IMG/VR virus record: IMGVR_UViG_3300020171_000063
Location: 1 to 43,194 of that record
Strand: one strand, 5' to 3'
DNA from: a virus
Length of the DNA: 43,194 bases
Shown here: positions 8,083-14,852 of the stretch, piece after piece
Layout: each line of letters starts with the position of its first letter
Numbering within the stretch: position 1 is the stretch's first letter
Program-made: the position numbers and the translations under genes
Notes under the pieces: model-generated
The model's database searches: none
Told to the model about the DNA's origin: nothing
What the model saw: only the letters and a program-made list of their open reading frames with translations

Positions 8083-10224
8083 TTATTGTTGGGCAATGCC
8101 TTGTCCAACTTTGTTCCCCTGCGCGATCGCCGTTTTGACGATCTCGGTATTGTATTTCTTGTCGTCTGCCTCAGCCGTAGCCTGTGCTTGCTGCGCGAAT
8201 CCTTCAATCATCTTCGTCTTAGCAAACTGTGGGAGCGGAGACAATTCGATGATTACAGACGGGTCAACAGGGATACCCTGCTGCGCCATTTCCTTCATCA
8301 TCAGGAACCAAGCCATGCGAGATGTGACGCTGAAGCTCGTCTCGTCAACAGCTACGTCGTACTTCGTGAGGTCGCCAGAAACGATCTCTTCGATCATTTC
8401 CTGGATTTCCTCTTTGCTGTACTGGTTCAACGGCTTGTTTGCAACCATAACTTCTTCTTGAAGCGCCTGGTTGTTTATGATTCGTTTGATCCGCTCTACT
8501 GTGTAGATGTTCGGTATCTTGCTGACAACAATGCGGCCAAGGTGTTTCTTCGCCATGCTCAGGTTATCAAACAAATATTCGTTTCCGAGCATGATGGTAC
8601 GCTCTTGCTGCATCATCCCAACAGAGTTGTCGGGGCGGTTCTCAGGTGCCATAGATTCACGATTCATCCCAAGAACAATGTCCTGCATCTGAAGAGTGAT
8701 CTGGTTCATCTTGTCCAGTTCAGCAGGAAAGCCAATACCCTCCATGATCTTGATTTTTGTTATGTCCGTTACCTTCTGGCAGAATCCTGGAGTCGAGAAC
8801 TTCTTTCGTAGTGCGTCCTCGTTGACGCCCTCTTCAAACGCATCTTCCTCATACATGATACCGTATCCGTTGGTCTTGTTCATGATATCAACCATGTTGG
8901 AAAACCGCTTGTTGATCTCGTCCTGCATATCTTTCCCAAGATGACCTTTGCCAAACCACTTGTCGCCGTACTTCTCGGCGTACACCGGGATGTGGTGGAA
9001 GCCCTGAAAAGACAGCTCAGGGTACTCGTCATCCATAAGAACGCTGCCCGCCGTCTTGGTAACTCGCATCCGTGTCCGACTACGCGAGATGACCTTGTAT
9101 CCGTCGATCTTCTTAATCTTGGCGATATCAGCATCTTCGTAATCTTCGAGCGAAATAACCACTTCTTCAGGGCTGGTCGTGTCAATAAACACATAGGCAG
9201 GAGAGTACGTTTTGCGCCACATCTCGTGCATATAAATTGACCTGTCGTACTTGTCAAAGCCGTACATCGGCTCGTATGTCTTGACCGTCGTGGCGTGAGC
9301 AAACAGTTCTGACGGCCGGCCGATTTCTTTCTCGTCTAGGGTCGAAAATCCTATGTCGTTGAATAGATCCTCGATTTCCTTCTTCTTTTCGGGGAACAAC
9401 CCGATCAGGTTGTCGCGGGTAAACCGCTTGCGTACAACCAGGTATTCGAGGTCAGACAGGTCTTTCTTGTAATGCGGGCCGAAAAAGACGTCCTGCCAAC
9501 GCTCGGAGACAATCTTGATCTGGCCGCGTACATCGTCGTCAAAATCCTCGTAGACATGGAACACACCAAGACCACAACTCGATTGCTTCTCAAACAGCTC
9601 TGTCTCTTCCTGCCAGTAGTTCGTATTGCGAAGGATGACTTTCACGAGGAAGGACAAGATATCCGCAACACGGGCGTCTCCGTCCTCGACGGGGAAGTAT
9701 TTGAGGTCTGTCCGGTTCTGTCTCTGGATACCGGAAAGATACTTGAGGTTCGCCGACATGGTGTTGAGCGTGATAATCGCTCGGTCGGAATCCGTCATGT
9801 GGGCGGCTTTCTTGGTGTCCCACTGGTTGTTTGCAAGATATTCCTCGATGACAGACGCAATATCTCGGCTCTCTTTGTTTACTTGAGCAGCCTTCTTAAA
9901 GTGCGTTTCGACTTCCTCGACGATCTTCTCTGGTTTCTCTTTTTCCTCTTCGCCCTTCATTTCGATATCAGATAATTCGTGGACGTGTCCGTCAGGTCCG
10001 GGGGTCAAAACCTGTTTCTGACCAGTGACCTGTGTAACCTCCTGAGGGAAGTTCGTAACAGGGTCGATCTGAATAGTTGTTTCCTGGATATCTTCAAGAA
10101 TTAGCTGATGTGAATGTTTCCTGTCAACGGAGGAAACCCCTGTCCCGTCGTCAAGTTGGTACACAACATGAGAGTGAGAAGTTCTGCCTTTTCCAGTGGA
10201 GTCGGCGCGACGGAACATCGGCAT
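8083..10224 (-). CDS. Portal protein (P22-like podovirus portal)
   Basis: This 713-residue protein starts at ATG 10224 with GGAGGAAAAC upstream. Twelve copies would form the DNA entry and exit ring at one capsid vertex. Helical and wing-like segments resemble P22-type portals: a DSDRAIITLNTMSANLKYLSGI helix, NTNYWQEETELFEKQ, a GFHHIPVYAEKYGDKWFGKG loop, DMQDEINKRFSNMVDIMNKT, and a long C-terminal helix. The first 100 residues are unusual for a portal: three HxH motifs (HSH at about 17 and 38, HVH at about 80) embedded in acidic sequence. Size matches the family once that extension is allowed. A promoter lies just upstream at 10282-10311. Confidence 0.85.
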   Translation of the reverse strand: MPMFRRADSTGKGRTSHSHVVYQLDDGTGVSSVDRKHSHQLILEDIQETTIQIDPVTNFPQEVTQVTGQKQVLTPGPDGHVHELSDIEMKGEEEKEKPEKIVEEVETHFKKAAQVNKESRDIASVIEEYLANNQWDTKKAAHMTDSDRAIITLNTMSANLKYLSGIQRQNRTDLKYFPVEDGDARVADILSFLVKVILRNTNYWQEETELFEKQSSCGLGVFHVYEDFDDDVRGQIKIVSERWQDVFFGPHYKKDLSDLEYLVVRKRFTRDNLIGLFPEKKKEIEDLFNDIGFSTLDEKEIGRPSELFAHATTVKTYEPMYGFDKYDRSIYMHEMWRKTYSPAYVFIDTTSPEEVVISLEDYEDADIAKIKKIDGYKVISRSRTRMRVTKTAGSVLMDDEYPELSFQGFHHIPVYAEKYGDKWFGKGHLGKDMQDEINKRFSNMVDIMNKTNGYGIMYEEDAFEEGVNEDALRKKFSTPGFCQKVTDITKIKIMEGIGFPAELDKMNQITLQMQDIVLGMNRESMAPENRPDNSVGMMQQERTIMLGNEYLFDNLSMAKKHLGRIVVSKIPNIYTVERIKRIINNQALQEEVMVANKPLNQYSKEEIQEMIEEIVSGDLTKYDVAVDETSFSVTSRMAWFLMMKEMAQQGIPVDPSVIIELSPLPQFAKTKMIEGFAQQAQATAEADDKKYNTEIVKTAIAQGNKVGQGIAQQ

Positions 10225-10281
10225 GTTTTCCTCCTTGCATGGGGAGGGCAGATAGTAGGAGGTACTACCTTACCCGCTTCA

Positions 10282-10311
10282 ATCATACCACGAAATTCTT
10301 TTTTGTGTCAA
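10282..10311 (-). promoter_or_regulatory. Sigma70-like promoter before the portal gene
   Basis: On the minus strand TTGACA (10311-10306), an 18-base spacer and TATGAT (10287-10282) lie in the 112-bp gap between the terminase and portal genes, pointing at the portal start at 10224. The spacer ends in GTGG, as in the terminase promoter at 12208-12237. It would allow head genes to be transcribed independently of terminase. Confidence 0.7.
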
Positions 10312-10336
10312 GTTTCCGCGCATAAAATTATTTATA

Positions 10337-11869
10337 TTATACATACTGCCAACCTCGTGACTCATCTTGCTTCCTTCTGAAGCGCAAATTAGGGTCTTTC
10401 TGCTTCATATACATTGCATCTCGCTCCATTGTCACAAGAAACGCATCGCACTTGCCTGGTGAATGCCCAAGGATCTTCTTCATGTGCTTCTTTTGGGCAA
10501 CTTGTCGCGGTACCCTCTCGTCAATCCACTTTCCAGCAGAAAGTTCGGCTATAAATTCCTCGTCGTTAGGAATACTAACCATTCCTTCCTCAAACATCTC
10601 TCTGGCCTTCCACCACCACTCCGCGTGGCGGGTCTTGAACATCGCCTGGTTGCGCGGTTTCTCTGTTTCGTAATATCCCCTTGTGCGCTTGAACTTCTTC
10701 TTCAATTCGTGGTATACGCCTATCCCTACGCCGTTTTTGAGAACAAGTGGCTCGGCAACCTCTCGGCTAACAAACTCGTCGTGCAGGTCGTCTGTGATGT
10801 GTTCGGCCTTTAGTTTTGATGATTCGTAGAATCCCTCTACGATAGGTCCGCGACGGAAACAAGTGATGAACTGGTCGCGCCCTTCTCCTGCCGGGTCTAC
10901 TCCGGCCATTCGTATCCACCTGTCATCGTCTGGAATGTTTCTCTCAACCGAGTCCATTATCCATTCCCACGGGATAATCGCATCAGACTCAGACCTAGGA
11001 AAGTTACCCGCCACCCTTACGCGATAGTAGTTACTATCCTCGCCGTGCTGTTTCTTCTTCTTTTCGATTTCGTCATCAGACACCAACTCGTTAGGCGTGT
11101 CGTCGAAGTGCAGACGTACCCAGTTCATTTTCTCCGAAGCGTCCATGTGCGACTTGAACGCGAATCCACTGTTGCGAGTCGGGTTAAAAATCATGATCAT
11201 GATATTGAGCTGATCCATTTTGCAGGTAGATTCAAGCGCCCTCAGAACAGAATCGGTCATACCGTCCGCCTCGGTGACCATCAGCATCATGATATCTTCG
11301 TGCATACCAGACATCGTTTTGGCTTCGTCCTCTTCACCAGCCTTGTTAGATGCCGTCTTTGGGAAGGCGTATCCGTAGTCAGCGAAAGGCTTCAAGAATA
11401 CCTTCTCACCAAGGACTTTGTACTGGTCTCGTAGGAGACAGGCAGATTTTCCTTGTGTGTTGATCCGGTTAATCCACTTCCGCATCTCTGACCACTGGAC
11501 GTGCTTCGTTTGCTTCTCGGACGGGGCGGTACACAGAATCTTGACGATCGGCCAGCAGTGTAACATCCACAACACCGTAGCTGCTGCCATTGCATCCTTT
11601 CCGCGACCCTTCCCGGCTCTGACACTGATACCCGTCTTGATTGACAGTTTCTTTTCGAGGTCTGACATTGGCTGTTTCTGCCAACGTTTGTACTTCGCCT
11701 TGACCATCGCCCCAATAGCGCGGAAGAACAACGCTTGCTGATCGGTCAATATTTCCCAGCCAAGAACTTCTTTGACCCATGTCTGCGGATCAAACGCCCA
11801 CCGGCGATACGCTGCAAGTATCTGCTGTGGAGTAACCTCTACTCCGGCGTCACCTTTACGCCTCGCCAT
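10337..11869 (-). CDS. terL: Terminase large subunit
   Basis: This 510-residue packaging motor couples ATP hydrolysis to DNA translocation into the prohead and cuts the concatemer. The N-terminal ATPase has a Walker A-like loop at about 84-92 (RAGKGRGKD) and a Walker B with catalytic acid at about 194-201 (MLMVTEAD). The RNase H-type nuclease starts at about 322 (AGVDPAGEG, Asp 325) with a late Asp in KCDAFLV near 474. In the P-loop the conserved Ser/Thr after Lys is replaced by Asp, which is unusual. The start at 11869 lies inside the upstream small-subunit gene, so the two are translationally coupled. Confidence 0.9.
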   Translation of the reverse strand: MARRKGDAGVEVTPQQILAAYRRWAFDPQTWVKEVLGWEILTDQQALFFRAIGAMVKAKYKRWQKQPMSDLEKKLSIKTGISVRAGKGRGKDAMAAATVLWMLHCWPIVKILCTAPSEKQTKHVQWSEMRKWINRINTQGKSACLLRDQYKVLGEKVFLKPFADYGYAFPKTASNKAGEEDEAKTMSGMHEDIMMLMVTEADGMTDSVLRALESTCKMDQLNIMIMIFNPTRNSGFAFKSHMDASEKMNWVRLHFDDTPNELVSDDEIEKKKKQHGEDSNYYRVRVAGNFPRSESDAIIPWEWIMDSVERNIPDDDRWIRMAGVDPAGEGRDQFITCFRRGPIVEGFYESSKLKAEHITDDLHDEFVSREVAEPLVLKNGVGIGVYHELKKKFKRTRGYYETEKPRNQAMFKTRHAEWWWKAREMFEEGMVSIPNDEEFIAELSAGKWIDERVPRQVAQKKHMKKILGHSPGKCDAFLVTMERDAMYMKQKDPNLRFRRKQDESRGWQYV

Positions 11870-12188
11870 TTTCGACCTCTACATCAATCGTTTTGTCCTC
11901 AATCGCCAACATCTCACCCGGGTTGCGTAGCTGCTTGATAATAAGCGACGCAAGCGCGTCCATCATGCCCTCTGTACCGAAAGAGTTCTTGAAAGCGTCA
12001 TCTTCTGACTTCTGGAACTGGCTTTCTTTGTCAATCGCTGTACCGGCAATAGACGCAAGCTGGTTGACTGACATTTTTTTCAATGCCTCTTCGTCATCCA
12101 TGCGGTTAAGTAGCTCTGTTTGGGCTTTATCGGCGATACTAAGATTCTTTTTGCGAATCTCTTCTCTCGACTCCTTGATATCGGTCAT
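11856..12188 (-). CDS. terS: Terminase small subunit (candidate)
   Basis: This protein has 110 residues from ATG 12188, preceded by GAGGTGGGGAAC; a GTG three codons earlier is less well placed. It is strongly helical and charged, with KNLSIADKAQTELLNRM followed by MSVNQLASIAGTAIDKESQF. That resembles the oligomerisation helices of small terminase subunits that recognise the packaging start. It overlaps the large subunit gene by 14 bases and is the first gene after the late promoter. The call rests mainly on position, size and helix pattern; sequence similarity alone is weak. Confidence 0.65.
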   Translation of the reverse strand: MTDIKESREEIRKKNLSIADKAQTELLNRMDDEEALKKMSVNQLASIAGTAIDKESQFQKSEDDAFKNSFGTEGMMDALASLIIKQLRNPGEMLAIEDKTIDVEVENGEA

Positions 12189-12207
12189 GTTCCCCACCTC
12201 TCAACTG

Positions 12208-12237
12208 ATTGTACCACTCCACCCGGTACATTGTCAA
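12208..12237 (-). promoter_or_regulatory. Late promoter upstream of terminase
   Basis: On the minus strand TTGACA (12237-12232), 18 bases and TACAAT (12213-12208) are followed by the terS ribosome site. The predicted start is near 12201, about 13 bases before the ATG. The match to sigma70 is close to consensus. GTGG precedes the -10 box, as in the portal promoter. Confidence 0.8.
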
Positions 12238-12320
12238 CCTTTCCTGCGTGCGCGTGTAAGTTGGGTCCAATGATTGTTGGTCTTAATTAATCTTTGTCCT
12301 GATAAGTTTTTAAAGCACAC

Positions 12321-12340
12321 GTCATGGATTTATCCATGAC
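12321..12340. promoter_or_regulatory. Perfect 20-bp palindrome, operator candidate
   Basis: GTCATGGAT-TT-ATCCATGAC has perfect 9-base arms with a 2-base centre. The centre is too short for an RNA hairpin but fits a site for a dimeric DNA-binding protein. It lies between the late promoter (about 85 bp away) and the early promoter (about 270 bp away). Candidate binders are the regulator at 17559-18041 and the HTH protein at 13459-13869; this is inference. Confidence 0.55.
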
Positions 12341-12376
12341 AAGCGCCATACGGTACTCCGGGAGGCGCAATAAATT

Positions 12377-12445
12377 GGGGGGGCCGCAGGGGGGGTTTCC
12401 CACCCGCTTAGCTGGGAGGGGTCGCAAGGGGGGGGACTCCCCCCC
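12377..12445. repeat. G-run block with GGGGGGG-ACT-CCCCCCC inverted repeat
   Basis: The plus strand carries G-runs at 12377-12383, 12389-12395, 12414-12421 (broken by one A) and 12428-12435, close enough for a G-quadruplex. The last run faces seven C across ACT (12439-12445). A related block with the same GGGGGGACTCCCCC core lies at 18125-18184. No gene covers it: the open frames here on both strands are low-complexity and lack ribosome sites. Confidence 0.5.
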
Positions 12446-12495
12446 ATGCTTAGTTCTTCTTATTGAATTAGTAACCGCGCTCGCGCACACACGTT

Positions 12496-12578
12496 TACGC
12501 GCGTACGTATTAATACGCGCGTACATACGCGCAGGAAAGCGACGCCAACCTTTCACGCGCACGCGTACGCGCAGGAAA
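12496..12578. repeat. CGCG-rich repeats in the control region
   Basis: Two copies of the self-complementary decamer TACGCGCGTA lie at 12496-12505 and 12514-12523, 18 bp apart. A 13-base direct repeat TACGCGCAGGAAA lies at 12526-12538 and 12566-12578, 40 bp apart (about four helical turns). More CGCG steps fill 12555-12570. The block sits just upstream of the early promoter. Spacing near whole turns suggests protein binding sites or replication iterons; nothing in the sequence decides which. Confidence 0.5.
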
Positions 12579-12611
12579 CGTCAAACAGGCAAAAATAATC
12601 TGAAAATACCC

Positions 12612-12640
12612 TTGACTTTGTTAACACGGCTTGGTATAAT
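12612..12640 (+). promoter_or_regulatory. Main early promoter
   Basis: TTGACT (12612-12617), a 17-base spacer and TATAAT (12635-12640) point rightward. The expected start, about 12647, is two bases before the first ATG at 12649, so the transcript appears nearly leaderless. The segment GGCTTGGTATAAT and a GTGC at the start site recur at the promoter 28389-28417. Confidence 0.8.
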
Positions 12641-12648
12641 GACTGTGC

Positions 12649-13242
12649 ATGGGGGTGAATGATATTAAAATACTAATTGCCTGTGAGAGGAGCGGGGTTG
12701 TTCGAGATGCTTTTAATGCGCTCGGACATGATGCATGGAGTTGCGACCTAGTGGATTCCCCCGGCAACCATATTGTTGGGAACGCAATTTCCGTAGCCGT
12801 CTTGTATCGGTGGGACATGATGATAGCCCACCCTCCGTGTACATACCTATGTTCGTCTGGATTGCACTGGAATAAGCGTAGACCAGAACGGGTTTCGATG
12901 ACAGAAGATGCGGTGCGGTTTGTGTTTGAACTTATGGAAGCTCCGATACATCGTATCGCCATTGAGAATCCAGTTGGATGTATCAGTACCAGAATCCGCA
13001 AGCCAGAACAGATCGTACAGCCGTGGCAATTCGGACACCCGGAGAGCAAGGCGACGTGTCTATGGCTAAAAAACCTACCACCGCTTGTGCATACGAACGT
13101 TCTTGGGCTTCCTGAGTGCGGGCATTGGAACAATCAAACTCCATCTGGTCAGAACAAACTCGGTCCAAGTAAGGATAGATGGATGAAGCGTAGCCTGACC
13201 TACCAAGGTATTGCAGACGCTATGGCAGAACAATGGGGGTGA
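12649..13242 (+). CDS. C5-cytosine methyltransferase-like protein
   Basis: This 197-residue protein resembles small phage members of the C5-methyltransferase family. It has an N-terminal ACERSGVVRDAFNALGH motif in place of the FxGxG loop, the catalytic HPPCTYLCSSG motif (Cys 64), and the IENPVG motif (106-110). It could protect phage DNA from host restriction by methylating cytosine. It is much shorter than full enzymes, and the target-recognition part is reduced, so specificity or activity is uncertain. The ATG at 12649 lies about two bases from the predicted start site; GTG 12655 is an alternative start. It is the first gene of the early plus-strand operon. Confidence 0.7.
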   Translation: MGVNDIKILIACERSGVVRDAFNALGHDAWSCDLVDSPGNHIVGNAISVAVLYRWDMMIAHPPCTYLCSSGLHWNKRRPERVSMTEDAVRFVFELMEAPIHRIAIENPVGCISTRIRKPEQIVQPWQFGHPESKATCLWLKNLPPLVHTNVLGLPECGHWNNQTPSGQNKLGPSKDRWMKRSLTYQGIADAMAEQWG

Positions 13243-13246
13243 AAAG

Positions 13247-13462
13247 ATGAACTTCAAACAAGAGGGCGACAAGAAAACTCTGAACTCGCCTACGATGAAC
13301 CTAGTAATCGACGGGTTTACATTCAAAATCAACACACGCAGAGGATACGGAAGCGGGACATTCACTCCCGAAGGGGAGTTTGATTGGCAGATGTGCTTTT
13401 CAATTTCGCCGATGCAAAAGCACTCTATCCAGGACACAATACGCAGGGAGATGAGGATATGA
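13247..13462 (+). CDS. Small protein of unknown function
   Basis: This protein has 71 residues from ATG 13247, just after the methyltransferase stop, with GGGGGTGAAAAG as ribosome site. The sequence is soluble and mixed, with FTFKINTRRGYGSGTFTPEG suggesting a small beta-sheet protein. No Cys cluster, membrane segment or known motif is seen. Its stop overlaps the start of the HTH gene as ATGA, so the two are co-translated. Confidence 0.55.
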   Translation: MNFKQEGDKKTLNSPTMNLVIDGFTFKINTRRGYGSGTFTPEGEFDWQMCFSISPMQKHSIQDTIRREMRI

Positions 13463-13869
13463 GCATCAAAGAACTCGTTGTAGAGCTTCTTAGACAGGGG
13501 CATACAGTCGCAAAGGTGGCAGATATGGTCGGATGTACAGTAAGCGCAGTGTACTACCACGCAAATTCAACCAACTGGACACCTTGCAGAGAACCTATCC
13601 CGCCGTTCACAAAGAACCAACTTCGCGTCCTGTTCGACGAGAAGGGCAAGAACATCACAGAGACGGCCGAGATTTTGGGCGTCTCGCGTCAGACGGTAGC
13701 GAAGTACAGCAGGAAATGGGGCATCATGTCTGGTCGTACCTACACAATACGGTTCACCCAATCGCAGTACGAGAGCTTGTGTAAGGTCGTAGGACGAACG
13801 AAAGACATATCTCTGAAGAACGCTGTTGCTTCTGCGAAATCTTCTTGTGTTGGAGGGCTTAGCAAGTGA
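13459..13869 (+). CDS. DNA-binding protein with two helix-turn-helix units
   Basis: This protein has 136 residues from ATG 13459, which overlaps the previous stop as ATGA. Residues about 14-34 (GHTVAKVADMVGCTVSAVYYH) and 65-86 (NITETAEILGVSRQTVAKYS) are both typical HTH units of the recombinase/resolvase or sigma-region-4 type. Their tandem arrangement suggests binding of an extended site. The C-terminal 45 residues have no clear motif. It is expected to regulate phage promoters; possible targets are the repeats at 12321-12578. No catalytic domain is present, so it is not a recombinase. Confidence 0.65.
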   Translation: MSIKELVVELLRQGHTVAKVADMVGCTVSAVYYHANSTNWTPCREPIPPFTKNQLRVLFDEKGKNITETAEILGVSRQTVAKYSRKWGIMSGRTYTIRFTQSQYESLCKVVGRTKDISLKNAVASAKSSCVGGLSK

Positions 13870-13982
13870 TGAACGCATATTTTTACAGCCAGGCAAATAC
13901 CGGTGTCCGTGGTGGCCCCCAAGGATGTCGAAAAGAAAGGACGTGATTCCCCCTTTTGGTCGAATACCAAACCCGCCTGGCT
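13869..13982 (+). other. 138-bp gap: stem-loop region and possible 25-codon ORF
   Basis: Between the HTH gene and the gene at 14008 the sequence AGCCAGGC (13887-13894) is matched by GCCTGGCT (13975-13982). Inside are GTCC/GGAC and a TTGGT-CGAAT-ACCAA hairpin, so the mRNA could fold into a branched structure. ATG 13869 overlaps the preceding TGA and opens a 25-codon frame ending at 13946 (MNAYFYSQ...). I cannot tell whether the RNA or the peptide is the functional element. Confidence 0.3.
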
Positions 13983-14007
13983 TATATTTTTGAGAGGAGT
14001 GATTGAA

Positions 14008-14160
14008 ATGAATTTGAAAGAGAAGTGCATGGAAGAACTGAGGAAACAGATTGAGTCGCTTATGTCGAGCAATCACGAACTGGTGAAGCTGCTCGAAGAA
14101 GTGTTGCGAGTAAACGAGGAGTACGCCGTGGAAATCGACCGGTTGAGTGGGAAGAAATGA
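14008..14160 (+). CDS. Small coiled-coil protein
   Basis: This protein has 50 residues from ATG 14008, preceded by GAGAGGAGTGATTGAA; an upstream in-frame ATG at 13903 lacks a ribosome site. The sequence is almost all helix-forming with heptad hydrophobics (LKEKCMEELRKQIESL, HELVKLLEEVL), so it probably dimerises as a coiled coil. The stop overlaps the next start as ATGA. Function unknown. Confidence 0.5.
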   Translation: MNLKEKCMEELRKQIESLMSSNHELVKLLEEVLRVNEEYAVEIDRLSGKK

Positions 14161-14339
14161 AGAATCAAAACAGGATGACATTTTGTGCGATTGCTTTCTT
14201 GACACTGGCGTTGTTCGCTATGTCCTACCGGATATCAAATTTAGAAGGGCAGGTCAGTGCGCTGACAACAAACGTGTGTGCGCTGACAACAATCGTGTGT
14301 CAAACCGTAGAACCGGAGATGCCGTCGCCGTCAGAGTGA
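14157..14339 (+). CDS. Small single-pass membrane protein
   Basis: This protein has 60 residues. After a short basic start (MKNQNR), residues about 7-23 are a hydrophobic segment (TFCAIAFLTLALFAM), followed by a polar tail with a near-exact internal repeat (ALTTNVC ALTTIVC, mirrored in DNA as CTGACAACAA twice). It ends in PSPSE, encoded by a stop-codon hairpin of the PSE family at 14328-14342. Function unknown; an inner-membrane location is likely. Confidence 0.55.
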   Translation: MKNQNRMTFCAIAFLTLALFAMSYRISNLEGQVSALTTNVCALTTIVCQTVEPEMPSPSE

Positions 14340-14342
14340 CGG
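14328..14342 (+). repeat. PSE stop-codon hairpin, copy 1
   Basis: CCGTC-AGAGT-GACGG with perfect 5-bp arms. The TGA stop of the membrane protein gene lies at the loop/stem border, and GGAAGGGAGTGAGCGGG for the next gene follows. Confidence 0.8.
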
Positions 14343-14359
14343 GGAAGGGAGTGAGCGGG

Positions 14360-14566
14360 ATGAATAACTGTGATTGTAAGACGAGCAAACTTTGTCCGGG
14401 ATGTTTAGTGGTTCCGACACCAGGGGACTACCGGGTAACGGGTGACGGGACAATACACCTATTGACATGCAAGACGTGCATACACAACGACAGACGGTAT
14501 ATGAAGCACTACTGCGCCTTTGGTTATACATGCGCTCAGTGCGGAGATTGGGAGCCGTCCGAGTGA
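14360..14566 (+). CDS. Cys-rich zinc-binding protein, paralogue of the 15498 gene C-terminus
   Basis: This protein has 68 residues from ATG 14360, preceded by GGGAGTGAGCGGG. It has CDC, LCPGC, CKTC, HYC and CAQC pairs that can hold two zinc ions. Residues 15-68 align closely with residues 95-145 of the gene at 15498-15935 (GDYRVT.DG, C.TCIHND.RY, GYTC.QCG.W), indicating duplication. It ends in WEPSE within another stop-codon hairpin. A role as a small nucleic-acid or protein-binding zinc ribbon is inferred from family behaviour only. Confidence 0.6.
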   Translation: MNNCDCKTSKLCPGCLVVPTPGDYRVTGDGTIHLLTCKTCIHNDRRYMKHYCAFGYTCAQCGDWEPSE

Positions 14567-14569
14567 CGT
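14555..14569 (+). repeat. PSE stop-codon hairpin, copy 2
   Basis: CCGTC-CGAGT-GACGT: four of five outer pairs form. It encodes the PSE end of the Cys-rich protein, and its TGA is the stop. Confidence 0.7.
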
Positions 14570-14584
14570 AGGAATGGGTATAAA

Positions 14585-14836
14585 ATGAAAGAACAAATTG
14601 TGAGCCACGATGATCAATACTTGGCGCTGTCCGCCGACAGGCTCGGCGCACCTGCGGAGATGGGACATGAGTTTGAAGTGCGTTCTTACTCGAAAGAACC
14701 GTCACGCCTGTTGGCGTACGTTATGAAATGTGAATATCAAGGGAAAAGCTTTAAAGACGCCACGAAAGTATTCAAGCGGATAGTCGAGAACAAAAAAGCT
14801 CGTTATGTAAAGTTCGAGTGGAGACCGTCAGAGTGA
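14585..14836 (+). CDS. Small protein of unknown function ending in RPSE
   Basis: This protein has 83 residues from ATG 14585. It is soluble and mixed alpha/beta, with a Lys-rich C-terminal half (SFKDATKVFKRIVENKKARYVKFEW) that could bind nucleic acid. No Cys motif and no membrane segment. The last four residues come from the stop-codon hairpin at 14825-14839. Family not recognised. Confidence 0.5.
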   Translation: MKEQIVSHDDQYLALSADRLGAPAEMGHEFEVRSYSKEPSRLLAYVMKCEYQGKSFKDATKVFKRIVENKKARYVKFEWRPSE

Positions 14837-14839
14837 CGG
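14825..14839 (+). repeat. PSE stop-codon hairpin, copy 3
   Basis: CCGTC-AGAGT-GACGG, identical to copy 1. It is followed by GGAAGGTGACGAAC before the next ATG at 14853. Confidence 0.8.
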
Positions 14840-14852
14840 GAAGGTGACGAAC

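Noticed and set aside
12330-12340. DnaA box in the palindrome (TTATCCATG)
   Set aside because: Two mismatches to TTATCCACA and no cluster of further boxes.
12287-12662. Open frames through the G-rich control region on both strands
   Set aside because: Low-complexity Pro/Arg/Gly reading of G-runs, no ribosome site, and they cross the promoter and palindrome.
13459-13869. A recombinase or integrase
   Set aside because: Two HTH units resemble resolvase DNA-binding parts, but no catalytic Ser or Tyr domain exists here or elsewhere in the window.
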